IMG/VR virus record: IMGVR_UViG_3300015245_000073
Coordinates: 1 to 25,505 of that record
Reading direction: 5' to 3' (one strand)
From: a virus
DNA length: 25,505 bases
Below the pieces are notes generated by a model that was given only the letters and a program-made list of their open reading frames with translations, made no database searches and had not been told where the DNA came from. Positions 5,034 through 12,306 of the stretch are shown here, piece after piece. Position 1 is the stretch's first letter, and each line of letters starts with the position of its first letter. The position numbers and the translations under genes were made by a program.

Positions 5034-6227
5034 GAGCTCCGGGCGCGCCGCGACCGCCGTGTCCCAGCGGGCCTGCAACGCGTCCAGCCGGCGCTTGCGC
5101 ATCAGCCCGGTGACGTGGCTGTAGACGCCATCGACGCCGCCGTACTCGTGTCCGAGCTGCTCCTTCTGGAGCACCTCCGGAACGTCGTCCTCGATCATCG
5201 CGGTCTTGTGGCCGTGGCGCAGGCCGTGGGTCTCCAGGCCCGGCGCCACCGCATCCCATCCCGGCGCCGCCGCATGGCCGCGCACCGTCGGCCGTGCCTC
5301 ACGCCCGTCCGCGGCCGGACGCATCACACGCGTCGCGAAGTTCGAACGCCGCAGCCACTTGCCCCGCTGCCCGCTGAACACCTTGTCGAACGGCCACGTG
5401 GCCATGTGGGCGAGCAGGAGCTCGGCCAGGAACGCGGGCACGTCGACCTCGCGCGCGCCGTTCGGCGGCTTCGGCGGGCCCAGATACATCCGCAGCCGGT
5501 CCACGCCCTTCCCGTCGGGCACGGACACCTCCTTCAACGCGCCCACGTCGGGGTCGATGCAGATCACGTACCTCTTGACCTTCCCGCCGTCGATGACGTC
5601 CCAGCGGACGACGCAGCAGTTCGACTTCACCAGCCCGGCCAGCTCGCCCCACCGCATGCCGCAGAACGCGGCAGTGAGGATCAGCAGGTTCGCCGGGCGT
5701 CGGCACCGCGTCGCGACCGGCAGCGACATCTCGGGGAGCACCCACACCCGGGGCGGCGTCTTCGCGGTCAGGTTGAGCTTGACCCGGTACAGGGGGTTGG
5801 CGGCGGTCAGCCCGGCGTCGGCCGCCGCCGAGAGGATCGTGGACAACAGGCTGACGACCTGCTGCACGGTCGACGGCGCGCACTTGAGCCCGCGGGCCCA
5901 CGTGCGGACGGCGAACTTGGTGTGGGCGCCGAGCGCCGTGTCGGACCACTGCGGAAGGATGTAGGTGTCCAGGTAGTACCGGACCCGGTACATCGTCGTG
6001 TCCGCGTAGTCGTCCTGGGCGTCCAGCCACGTCGCGATCCAGTCGCCGGTGGGCGTGGCGCTCTTGCGCGGGTCGATCCAGACCCCGCGCCCCACGTCCG
6101 TCTCCTGGTCCCTGCCGTACTTCAGGGCGGCTGCCTTGGTCTTGAATCCGGACTTGGGTGCCCATGTGCCGTCGGGCCTCTGGTACTTGACGCGCCAGCT
6201 CTTCACTAGCTTCTCGGCGTATGCCAC
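5004..6227 (-). CDS. int: Tyrosine-type site-specific integrase
   Basis: The 407-residue protein is a phage tyrosine recombinase that would integrate the genome at the tRNA-Val core beside it. An N-terminal arm-binding domain begins VAYAEKLVKSWRVKYQRPDG, a typical actinophage integrase opening. A SAM-like core-binding domain follows (about residues 60-160). The catalytic domain shows Arg192 in AAFCGMRWGEL, His334-x-x-Arg337 in THGLRHGHKT, His360 in QLGHE and the nucleophile Tyr369 in GVYSHV. I chose GTG 6227 because family members begin there. A longer frame from TTG 6299 adds 24 residues with no family character. The gene converges on the repressor-like gene and its last codons lie in the right arm of attP. 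All catalytic residues are present, so it should be active. Confidence 0.93.
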   Translation of the reverse strand: MAYAEKLVKSWRVKYQRPDGTWAPKSGFKTKAAALKYGRDQETDVGRGVWIDPRKSATPTGDWIATWLDAQDDYADTTMYRVRYYLDTYILPQWSDTALGAHTKFAVRTWARGLKCAPSTVQQVVSLLSTILSAAADAGLTAANPLYRVKLNLTAKTPPRVWVLPEMSLPVATRCRRPANLLILTAAFCGMRWGELAGLVKSNCCVVRWDVIDGGKVKRYVICIDPDVGALKEVSVPDGKGVDRLRMYLGPPKPPNGAREVDVPAFLAELLLAHMATWPFDKVFSGQRGKWLRRSNFATRVMRPAADGREARPTVRGHAAAPGWDAVAPGLETHGLRHGHKTAMIEDDVPEVLQKEQLGHEYGGVDGVYSHVTGLMRKRRLDALQARWDTAVAARPELLEMIWATLA

Positions 6228-6356
6228 AGGTGTGTCCCAGGGGCTGAGTTCGGCGGGGGCCTTCCACGTTAGGGCCGAAATGACGCGCGCACGGGACAAT
6301 GCCGAAGTTCCGGGGTGCGCCCGCCGGACGCGGACGGTCCGGGCCGATCCAGAGGC

Positions 6357-6710
6357 CTAGCCGCGGCGGGCTGGCGTGGTCTCGCCGGCGGGGCGCTGGG
6401 CGGGGAGCCGCGGGTGCGCGTCGGCGATGTCCTGTCCGAGCTCCAGAGCCCATGCGAGCTTGTCCGCGAGGACCTCATCGGCCTCCCGCCCGTCGCGACG
6501 GGCGGCCACCGCCTGCAAGATGCGGGAGCCGACGTTGGCCGCCGTCGCGGCGAGGGCGACGCCGACGGCCAGTACTTCGACCGCGACGCCCTTCACGGCG
6601 CCGCGCCCGGTGTCCGCCCGGAGCGTGCCGATGCCGACGGCGATCGTCGCGGCCCAGCCGACTATGAGGGCGGCGCCGCTGGCGCGGCGGGTGGTGCGTA
6701 AGGCGTTCAC
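6357..6710 (-). CDS. Small membrane protein of unknown function
   Basis: This 117-residue protein has a basic N-terminus and two predicted membrane helices, GAALIVGWAATIAVGIGTL (about residues 12-31) and VAVEVLAVGVALAATAANVG (about 42-61), then a soluble helical tail (DEVLADKLAWALELGQDIADAHPRLP). GTG 6710 is preceded by AGGGAG at a 7-nt spacing. The frame upstream of it has no ribosome site. The fourth codon is TTA, very rare in such GC-rich genomes. It sits between integrase and a divergent regulator, a place where lysogeny-expressed membrane proteins such as superinfection exclusion factors are often found. A holin is less likely because the lysis cassette is elsewhere. Confidence 0.6.
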   Translation of the reverse strand: MNALRTTRRASGAALIVGWAATIAVGIGTLRADTGRGAVKGVAVEVLAVGVALAATAANVGSRILQAVAARRDGREADEVLADKLAWALELGQDIADAHPRLPAQRPAGETTPARRG

Positions 6711-7023
6711 GACGCGTCTCCCTAGATGTACCCGGGCGGGTGCCCTTGCCCGATCGCCACCGCCGGGGTCTGGGACGGACAGCCAGTTGATGGCCACGCG
6801 GCCCCGGACCCGCAGGTGCGGGGTGCGTCTCAGCGCACGCTACGCCGCCGCGCGCCCCCTGCCTACGCCCCCGGAAACAGGAGTGTAAGCAAATCGGGTC
6901 ATTCCCATCACCCGATGGGGTGAATCCGGCCCCTGACGTCGCATGACCCTGATCCGGCGCGGTGAGAACGGTGGGATCAGGGAGATCGTCCGAGGCGGCG
7001 GGCGCGGCAGGCTGGAGGTCATC
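6711..7023. promoter_or_regulatory. Divergent control region with palindrome CCCATC-n4-GATGGG
   Basis: About 310 bases separate two divergent genes. The clearest element is CCCATC (6904-6909), ACCC, GATGGG (6914-6919), flanked by ATTC and GTGAAT as an imperfect outer arm. It lies about 105 bp before the regulator start and could be its own operator. I see no convincing small gene or strong -10 box here. Confidence 0.4.
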
Positions 7024-7872
7024 GTGCTCTGGGACACGCCGCACCGCCGCGCCGCCGGGTTCGCCGTGGAGGTCCTGCGTCGCCCGCGGACCCACGAGGT
7101 CCTGACGGCGCTGGCCGACGGCATGCACATGCGGCCGAGTGAGATCCTCGGGGTCCTGGTGCGGGCCGGCCGGCGCGACGCCCCCGTCGTCGGTGCGCGC
7201 CCCCTGGACTACCGGATCGTCGTCCGCAAGGTCGCGGAGCTGCACGGCGCCGGCCTGGTCGCGCGCTGCGGCGAGCACGCGGCCCGCGGTTCGCACACCG
7301 CCTACGACCTGACGCGCCTCGGGGCCGGGCTCGCCGGGTCGCTCGACGGCCTCGGCGACTGGGGCGCGGCCCACTTCGGGCAGCTGGTCCGGGCGTCCCG
7401 CCTGCGCCGGGAGCTGGACCCGGGCGCGCCGGTCCCGCCCGCGCGGCGCCCGCCGGACCGGCACACGGCACGCCTCGCCGTCCGCCTGGCGCTCGGGGCG
7501 CTGGACACCCGGTGGGCGTTCTCAGCCCTCGTCCACTGCTCCGCCGGTCCGGTGGCGCCGGGGGAGCTGCTGGCGCGCGTCAACGGCGCGATCGCCGGCC
7601 AGCCGGACCTGGCCGGGCGCCGCCACCTGGCGACGGGCCCGCTGTACGGGACCCTGGCGTCGCTGACCCGGGCGGGGCTCCTGGACCGGGACGGCCCGGA
7701 CGGCCCGGAGTACGCGGCGCGGGTGCTGTACCGGCCCTCGGAGCTGGGGAGCGGGCTGCTCGGCGCGCTGTGGCCGGTGGCGGAGTGGGGGGTGGGGCAC
7801 GACCGGGAGCTGTTCCGTGCCGTCGCGTCCCGCGCGGGCTGGACGGAGGCCGCCGGCCGCATCCGGGCATGA
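7024..7872 (+). CDS. Putative regulator with two HxlR-like winged-helix domains
   Basis: The 282-residue protein appears to contain two related winged-helix units. Unit one (about residues 10-120) has VLRRPRTHEVLTALADG, a helix with RIVVRKVAELHGAGLVAR, and wing SHTAYDLTRLGAGLAGSLDGLGDWG. Unit two (about 155-265) has LALGALDTRWAFSALVHC, YGTLASLTRAGLLDRD, and YRPSELGSGLLGALWPVAEWG. In each, the order start helix, recognition helix ending L-x-x-x-G-L-(V/L)-x-R, wing, then L...L..W/G matches HxlR-type repressors, which normally have one such domain per chain and act as dimers. GTG 7024 has GGAGG 5 nt upstream, so I prefer it to ATG 6943, which has no ribosome site. It lies alone between integrase and lysis genes. 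Role is probably a lysogeny-time or morph-gene regulator; domain assignment is by eye. Confidence 0.6.
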   Translation: MLWDTPHRRAAGFAVEVLRRPRTHEVLTALADGMHMRPSEILGVLVRAGRRDAPVVGARPLDYRIVVRKVAELHGAGLVARCGEHAARGSHTAYDLTRLGAGLAGSLDGLGDWGAAHFGQLVRASRLRRELDPGAPVPPARRPPDRHTARLAVRLALGALDTRWAFSALVHCSAGPVAPGELLARVNGAIAGQPDLAGRRHLATGPLYGTLASLTRAGLLDRDGPDGPEYAARVLYRPSELGSGLLGALWPVAEWGVGHDRELFRAVASRAGWTEAAGRIRA

Positions 7873-7879
7873 AGAAGCG

Positions 7880-7905
7880 GCCCCGCCCTCCGGAGAGGAC
7901 GGGGC
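7880..7905. terminator. Bidirectional terminator hairpin between convergent genes
   Basis: GCCCCGCCCTC (7880-7890) pairs with GAGGACGGGGC (7895-7905), with one mismatch, around a CGGA loop. It lies 8 nt after the stop of the rightward regulator and just beyond the stop of the leftward lysis cassette, so it can end both transcripts. Confidence 0.7.
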
Positions 7906-7929
7906 TCGACAGGGTCCTGCTTCAGCGGC

Positions 7930-8319
7930 CTACGGCGGCGGCGCGGCCTGACGCCTGCCCGGGTGCTTCCGGTTCTCGTCCTCCAGCTGCCCGATCGTCT
8001 CGTACAGGTCTTTGATCTGCGCGGTCTTGTCCTTCATCTGCGCCCGCAGCTCCGTGTTCTCCGCCCGCAGCGTGCTGACCTCCAGCGTCACCTGGTCGAG
8101 GCGCTCCTGCAACGCGGCGATCGTGCGCTGCTGGATGACGGTGGCCTGGTCGGCGATGCCGAGGATCGACTGCCGTTCGACGATCGGCTCCCGGGCCTCG
8201 GCGCGCTTCTCCTCGGCGGTTTTCCGCCGCTCCTCCAGCGCGTACTTGATGGCCTGCTGCACGACGGCGAACAGGGTGAGGCCGCCCGCGCCGCCGAGGA
8301 TCGTCGACAGGTCAACCAT
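7930..8319 (-). CDS. Membrane-anchored coiled-coil protein of the lysis cassette
   Basis: The 129-residue protein has an N-terminal hydrophobic segment (LSTILGGAGGLTLFAVVQQAIKYAL in two parts, residues 4-28) followed by a long charged coiled coil (about residues 29-118) with regular heptads around ALQERLDQVTLEVSTLRAEN and TELRAQMKDKTAQIKDLYET. It is the last gene of the lysis cassette and overlaps the preceding gene by 8 nt. A single anchor plus coiled coil in this place resembles actinophage spanin-like or holin-partner proteins, but no defined family is recognised. Confidence 0.65.
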   Translation of the reverse strand: MVDLSTILGGAGGLTLFAVVQQAIKYALEERRKTAEEKRAEAREPIVERQSILGIADQATVIQQRTIAALQERLDQVTLEVSTLRAENTELRAQMKDKTAQIKDLYETIGQLEDENRKHPGRRQAAPPP

Positions 8320-8800
8320 CGGTGGCGTCCCCGCGCGCGGCGGCCCGGCGTCCGGCGTTGATGCCGCGCCAGGCCCGCACGATGATCCGGGCCCGGTGCG
8401 CGCACGCCGCCGACCAGGACGCGATGATGAGGCCGCCGGACAGCCCGGCGGTGCCGAGGGCCAGGACGGCGGCGGCGTACATGCCGGCGGCCCCGGCGAA
8501 CAGGATCATGCCGAGGGTCTCCAGGCGGTTCGCGGCCTCCAGCGCCCCCTGGGTGCGGGCGGCGGAGACCCGCCACCTGGCGGCGAGGGTCACGGCCGCG
8601 CCGAGGCACAGGCCGCCGCCCCAGGAGCGCAGCACCCACGGCGACAGCTGGTGCGCCAGCGACGACGGCGCGCCGACGCCGAGCAGCACCGAGGTCCCGG
8701 AGACGAGGGCCGCGACGGCGAGCCACACCTCGAACGGCTCGGAGAAGAACAGGCCGGCGCGGGCCGACCAGCCGCGCCAGGGCGCCGTCGCCCCGCTCAC
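8312..8800 (-). CDS. Four-helix membrane protein of the lysis cassette
   Basis: This 162-residue product has four hydrophobic segments: FEVWLAVAALVSGTSVLLGVG, VLRSWGGGLCLGAAVTLAA, LGMILFAGAAGMYAAAVLALG and GLSGGLIIASWSAACA. It ends in a basic cytoplasmic-type tail. GTG 8800 overlaps the stop of the upstream holin candidate (GTGA), showing coupling. Position between holin candidate and coiled-coil protein implies a role in lysis or its timing. It could itself be a holin or an antiholin. Confidence 0.62.
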   Translation of the reverse strand: MSGATAPWRGWSARAGLFFSEPFEVWLAVAALVSGTSVLLGVGAPSSLAHQLSPWVLRSWGGGLCLGAAVTLAARWRVSAARTQGALEAANRLETLGMILFAGAAGMYAAAVLALGTAGLSGGLIIASWSAACAHRARIIVRAWRGINAGRRAAARGDATDG

Positions 8801-9033
8801 GGCTGGGGGCCCTCGGGCGGTGCGGCGTGCCGGGCGGCGGACGAGCGTGCGGGGACGGTCGGGGCGATCTCCCGCCAGATGACCTCCAGCACCGCCGGGA
8901 GTCCGGCGAGCAGCGGGTAGCGGGCCAGCCAGGTGTGGAAGAGGGCGACGACGGCCGGGGCGGTGGCCAGCCCGAACGCGGTGATGCGGATCAGCCGCCA
9001 CAGGTGCGCGCGGGTCTGCGCGTTGAGGGCCAT
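8797..9033 (-). CDS. Putative holin, 78 residues
   Basis: A short protein directly downstream of the endolysin, with 5 bases between the genes. It has a basic amphipathic N-terminus (MALNAQTRAHLWRLIR), a hydrophobic stretch ITAFGLATAPAVVALFHTWLA, a second apolar stretch YPLLAGLPAVLEVIW and a polar Pro/Ala/Arg tail. Size, membrane segments and place fit a small actinophage holin, which would form membrane lesions that let the lysozyme reach the cell wall. Holins share little sequence, so the call rests on context. Confidence 0.6.
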   Translation of the reverse strand: MALNAQTRAHLWRLIRITAFGLATAPAVVALFHTWLARYPLLAGLPAVLEVIWREIAPTVPARSSAARHAAPPEGPQP

Positions 9034-9038
9034 GGCGG

Positions 9039-9374
9039 TCAGCCCTTCGCCAGCGTCGCGGCCAGGTGCGCGACGACTGCGTTCGCGACCGCGTCCGGCG
9101 AGGCCCCGGCTGTGATGTGCGGGGCCAGGGCGGCGGCCAGGGCGTTGACGTCCACGGCCGGCGGGGATGCCGAGGCCGGGCGGGCGAGGAGTTGGTCGAG
9201 CTTCGCCGAGTTCGCCTGCTCCAAGTCGCGGGCCTGGCGCGCGTACAGTGCGGCGGCCCTCGCCCCTCCATCGGCCCAGATGAGCGCGCTCTCGTCGGTG
9301 AAGGTCGCGTTCGGGGGGAAGTCGCCGGCCAGTTCCGGCCACTTCTGGCTGATCGACGGGGGGATGGTGCCCAT
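9039..9374 (-). CDS. Possible independently started C-terminal endolysin product
   Basis: Inside the endolysin gene and in the same frame, ATG 9374 (codon 220) is preceded by AGGGAGG (complement of 9382-9388) at an optimal 7-nt spacing. Translation here would give a 111-residue protein, MGTIPPSISQKWPELAGDF..., equal to the region after the lysozyme domain and its linker. Some endolysins, such as enterococcal Lys170 and clostridial CTP1L, make a free wall-binding part this way that assembles with the full-length chain. Whether it is used here is inference. Confidence 0.45.
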   Translation of the reverse strand: MGTIPPSISQKWPELAGDFPPNATFTDESALIWADGGARAAALYARQARDLEQANSAKLDQLLARPASASPPAVDVNALAAALAPHITAGASPDAVANAVVAHLAATLAKG

Positions 9375-10031
9375 GGTGCTGCCTCCCTGGGGAGTCGGTG
9401 GAGAAGTGGTGGGAGGTGCGCCGAGGAAGGCGGCGAGCTGCTCGCGGGTGCCCTTGAACGCGTTCACATCGCCGACGCGCTGCCCGCCCTCGACCGCATG
9501 GTCGGTGTACTGGTACAGCAGCGGGGTCATGCCGCCGTAGGGCTGCCAGCCCCCGGCGCCGTCGCCCGGGTAGCCGGTGCCGCCGGGGTACGCGGAGGAC
9601 ACCAGGGCGATGCCGCGCGTCTTCAGCGGCGTCAGGTCCGGCGACCCGATCTGCGACCAGTACCAGCGGGGCAGGTACGCCAGTCTCGGGCGGAGGCCGT
9701 GCGCCGCGCACCGGTCCGTGAGGGCCAGGACCTGCGGCAGCGTCGGCCTTGAGGACCCCGTCGGCTCCACGTCCAGCATCAGCGGCAGCGACGCGTCGAC
9801 GATCCACGCGGCGATCCACGCGGCCTGGTCGTCGGGGGCCTCGCCGGCGACGACGAAGTGGTAGGCCACCGCGAGTTTCCCGGAAGTTTTCGCTTGCCCT
9901 AGCCAACCTTCGTAGTCGGCGTCGGCGTAGTACGTGCCCTCGGTGACCTTCAGCAGGACGAACGGGTCGGGCAGGGCGGCGACATCGATGCCGTGCTGGT
10001 AGCTGGAGACGTCCGGCCCGAAGATCGTCAT
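9039..10031 (-). CDS. Endolysin: GH25 lysozyme with C-terminal region
   Basis: The 330-residue protein opens with FGPDVSSYQHGID (conserved Asp), then VLLKVTEGTYYADADY, VAYHFVVAGEAPDDQAAW, and LPLMLDVEPTG with the catalytic Asp-x-Glu near residue 91. Later, LLYQYTDH closes the glycosyl hydrolase 25 barrel by about residue 205. GH25 enzymes cut the MurNAc-GlcNAc bond of peptidoglycan. A Pro/Thr linker leads to a C-terminal region (220-330) of no recognised wall-binding family, with ALIWADGGARAAALYARQARDLEQANSAKL in pieces and a helical end. ATG 10031 has GGGAG 6 nt upstream and the protein begins without a signal peptide, so it depends on the holin. A strong in-frame ribosome site and ATG at 9374 may start a separate C-terminal product. 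Confidence 0.9.
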   Translation of the reverse strand: MTIFGPDVSSYQHGIDVAALPDPFVLLKVTEGTYYADADYEGWLGQAKTSGKLAVAYHFVVAGEAPDDQAAWIAAWIVDASLPLMLDVEPTGSSRPTLPQVLALTDRCAAHGLRPRLAYLPRWYWSQIGSPDLTPLKTRGIALVSSAYPGGTGYPGDGAGGWQPYGGMTPLLYQYTDHAVEGGQRVGDVNAFKGTREQLAAFLGAPPTTSPPTPQGGSTMGTIPPSISQKWPELAGDFPPNATFTDESALIWADGGARAAALYARQARDLEQANSAKLDQLLARPASASPPAVDVNALAAALAPHITAGASPDAVANAVVAHLAATLAKG

Positions 10032-10214
10032 GCCGCGCTCCCGAGCAGAACCATGACGACCTCCGTAGCCGGACACCCCGATGCCGCCAGTCTCCCCACG
10101 GGATCAAGCGCAGCCGCCGGTGTTGAACCCGCGGAGACACTGGAGATCAAGCCGCCTCGGGAGCGGCCTGCCGCAGCGCCCGGCAGGCGCAACCGTTGAT
10201 CAGGGAACATTGAG
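10032..10214. promoter_or_regulatory. Divergent gap between lysis and structural operons
   Basis: These 183 bases must carry the start signals for the leftward lysis genes and the rightward packaging/structural genes. AGGGA lies 8 nt before the terminase small subunit start. I see no box pair close enough to consensus to call. A 48-codon frame from ATG 10053 to 10199 exists but lacks a ribosome site and features. Confidence 0.4.
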
Positions 10215-10682
10215 ATGAGCCGATCCACGGAGGCGCGGATCACCACCGCCGAGCGCCGCGCGCACGTCATAGCCCTGCGCCGCGAGGGGCGCACGTTCGC
10301 CGAGATCGGCGAAGACCTCGGGGTGTCGGCGCAGCGCGCCCACGTGATCTACCTGGAAGCGCTCAAGGAGATCCCGGCACGCGAGGTCGACCAGTACCGC
10401 GCCGAGGCGCTCGACCTCATCCACGCCGCGATCGAGGACCTGCTTCCCATCGCCCGCGACCACGATCAGCCCAGAACCCGAGTCGAGGCCTGGAGCCAGC
10501 TTCGCGCATGGATTGAGCGGCTGGCCAAGACCACCGGCTTCGACGCCTCGACGAAGATCGACGCGAACGTCATGCCAGCCGCTCAGGAGGACCCCGAACT
10601 CACCCGGCTCCTGACCGAAGCCCGCGAACGCCTCGCCGCAGAGGAAGCCGAACTCCTCGGCGAGACTCCGCCCACGACGTAG
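10215..10682 (+). CDS. Terminase small subunit
   Basis: The 155-residue protein has an N-terminal sigma-region-4-like helix-turn-helix (ERRAHVIALRREGRTFAEIGEDLGVSAQRAHVIYLEAL) followed by helical oligomerisation segments and an acidic C-terminal helix (LTRLLTEARERLAAEEAELLGE). Directly before the large terminase and first in the structural operon, this is the usual place and build of a small terminase, which recognises the phage DNA for packaging and loads the motor. The HTH resembles those that bind pac or cos sites. ATG 10215 follows AGGGA at 8 nt. Confidence 0.78.
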   Translation: MSRSTEARITTAERRAHVIALRREGRTFAEIGEDLGVSAQRAHVIYLEALKEIPAREVDQYRAEALDLIHAAIEDLLPIARDHDQPRTRVEAWSQLRAWIERLAKTTGFDASTKIDANVMPAAQEDPELTRLLTEARERLAAEEAELLGETPPTT

Positions 10683-10685
10683 TCC

Positions 10686-12236
10686 GTGGACTACCGCGGC
10701 TTCAAGCTCGACGCGTGGCTGGAGACGCTGGATCCGAAGCTCATGGCCACCAGTGAGGGCCGGCGCATCCGCACCCGCCTCGACCCCATGGCCTTCGGAT
10801 ACACGTACCTCAGGCATCACCTCGCCGGGCCGGAAACCAAAGAGCGGATCACATTCTCGGAGTTCCACCTCGACGTGTACCGGCAAGCGAGGGCGTGGGC
10901 GAAACCGAACGCCACACCTGCGGCCAACCGCGATGCCTACGTCGCCCCAAGGTCGGCGGCGAAGTCGACGATGTTCTTTTTGATCCTCCCCCTGTGGATG
11001 GCCTGCCACCGCCACGAGGACTTCATCGCAGCCTTCGCCGACTCCGGCACGCAGGCCGAGATGCACCTGGCCACGTTCAAGCGGGAGCTGGAAACCAACG
11101 AGTTGCTGCGCATGGACTTCCCGGAGCTATGCACCCCGGCGAAACGGGCCCGCGGCACGACCGAGGCCGACAACCGCGGCATGCTCATCGCGTCCTCAGG
11201 GTTCGTGTTCGGCGCCCGCGGCATCGACGCGTCCAGCCTGGGGATGAAGGTCGGCCGACGCCGTCCGGGCCTTCTCTTAGGAGACGATCTAGAACCGGGA
11301 GAGGAGACGTATAGCGCCTATCAGGCTGAGAAGCGCCTGGGTGCGCTCATCGACTCCGTCCTGCCGTTGAACGTCTACGCCCGCGTCGTCGTCGTTGGCA
11401 CCGTCACCATGCCCGGGTCGATCGTGCATCAGCTCGTCAAGACCGTGACGGCCCCCGATGAGCCGCCGGAGCGGTGGATCGTGGATGAGAAGTTCCGCAC
11501 CCACTACTACCCGGCGATCCTGACGGACCCGGAGACGGGCGAGGAGAGGTCGCTGTGGCCGCAGAAGTGGCCGATGGGCTACTTGGAGTCGATCCGGCAC
11601 ACCCGGCAGTACAAGAAGAACTACGCCAACGATCCGGCCGGCCGTGACGGCGACTACTGGAACGCCGAGGACTTCGTGTACGGCGAGGTTCCGGCGCTGA
11701 CGCATCAGCTGCTGTCGATCGACCCGGCGGTGACGGCGAAGAAGCGCTCCGACTTCACGGCGCTGGCGGTGATCGGCTACTCGGCGGGCGGGCAGCGGTG
11801 CGTGGTGCGGTGGGCCCGCGCGGTGCGGATCCAGCCGGGCGCGCCGCTGCGGGACCTGGTGCTGCGGGTGCTGGATCAGTTTCCGGATATCCGCGGCGTC
11901 CTGATCGAGACGAATCAGGGCGGGGACGTGTGGCGGTCGGTGCTGCACGGTCTGCCGGTGCCGGTGAAGACGGTGCACCAGTCCGAGGCCAAGGAGGTTC
12001 GTGCGGCCAGGCTGCTGAACTTCTACCAGCGCCGTCGCAACGGATTGCCGCTGGTGATGCATGAGCAGCGCCTGCCTGCGGTTGAGGAGCAGATGATCGG
12101 CTTCCCGAAGTCGGCGCATGACGACCTCGTCGACTGCGTCGGCACCGGCGTGGACGTGTTCCTGCGCCGCAGCAGGAAGGCCGGCGGCTCGTCGGTCGAC
12201 CCGCGGTACGGCGACGAGGACGACGACGCGTTCTGA
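10686..12236 (+). CDS. terL: Terminase large subunit (packaging ATPase and nuclease)
   Basis: This 516-residue motor protein starts at GTG 10686, three bases after the small subunit stop. The ATPase domain shows a variant Walker A, APRSAAKSTM (Lys93), a Walker B LLLGDDLE (196-203) and a coupling segment around VVVVGTVTMPG (234-244). The RNase H-like nuclease domain shows LLSIDPAVTAKKRSDFTALAVIG (Asp346), GVLIETNQGG (Glu408) and SAHDDLVDCVG (Asp479/480), the expected acidic triad. It translocates DNA into the prohead through the portal and cuts the concatemer. The Walker A lacks the common second Gly and has Ala-Ala before Lys, a known kind of variation among large terminases. Around Walker B the gene uses codons rare in the rest of the window (CTT, TTA, GGA, CTA). 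Confidence 0.93.
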   Translation: MDYRGFKLDAWLETLDPKLMATSEGRRIRTRLDPMAFGYTYLRHHLAGPETKERITFSEFHLDVYRQARAWAKPNATPAANRDAYVAPRSAAKSTMFFLILPLWMACHRHEDFIAAFADSGTQAEMHLATFKRELETNELLRMDFPELCTPAKRARGTTEADNRGMLIASSGFVFGARGIDASSLGMKVGRRRPGLLLGDDLEPGEETYSAYQAEKRLGALIDSVLPLNVYARVVVVGTVTMPGSIVHQLVKTVTAPDEPPERWIVDEKFRTHYYPAILTDPETGEERSLWPQKWPMGYLESIRHTRQYKKNYANDPAGRDGDYWNAEDFVYGEVPALTHQLLSIDPAVTAKKRSDFTALAVIGYSAGGQRCVVRWARAVRIQPGAPLRDLVLRVLDQFPDIRGVLIETNQGGDVWRSVLHGLPVPVKTVHQSEAKEVRAARLLNFYQRRRNGLPLVMHEQRLPAVEEQMIGFPKSAHDDLVDCVGTGVDVFLRRSRKAGGSSVDPRYGDEDDDAF

Positions 12237-12306
12237 CGCCGCGATCTGGTGTGGACACGCTGAATACCGTGGCGACAGGGATGATCAACACGTCGTCAGG
12301 AGCCTG

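Noticed and set aside
6943-7023. N-terminal extension of the HxlR-like regulator from ATG 6943
   Set aside because: No ribosome site at 6943 and a Gly/Arg-rich segment without fold character, while GTG 7024 has GGAGG at ideal spacing.
10053-10199. A 48-codon gene before the terminase small subunit
   Set aside because: No ribosome site, no recognisable features and proline-rich composition; noted but not supported.
12118-12306. N-terminal extension of the portal gene
   Set aside because: The frame overlaps the terminase end, reads as Ser/Thr/Arg low-complexity sequence, and has no ribosome site. GTG 12307 has AGGAG.
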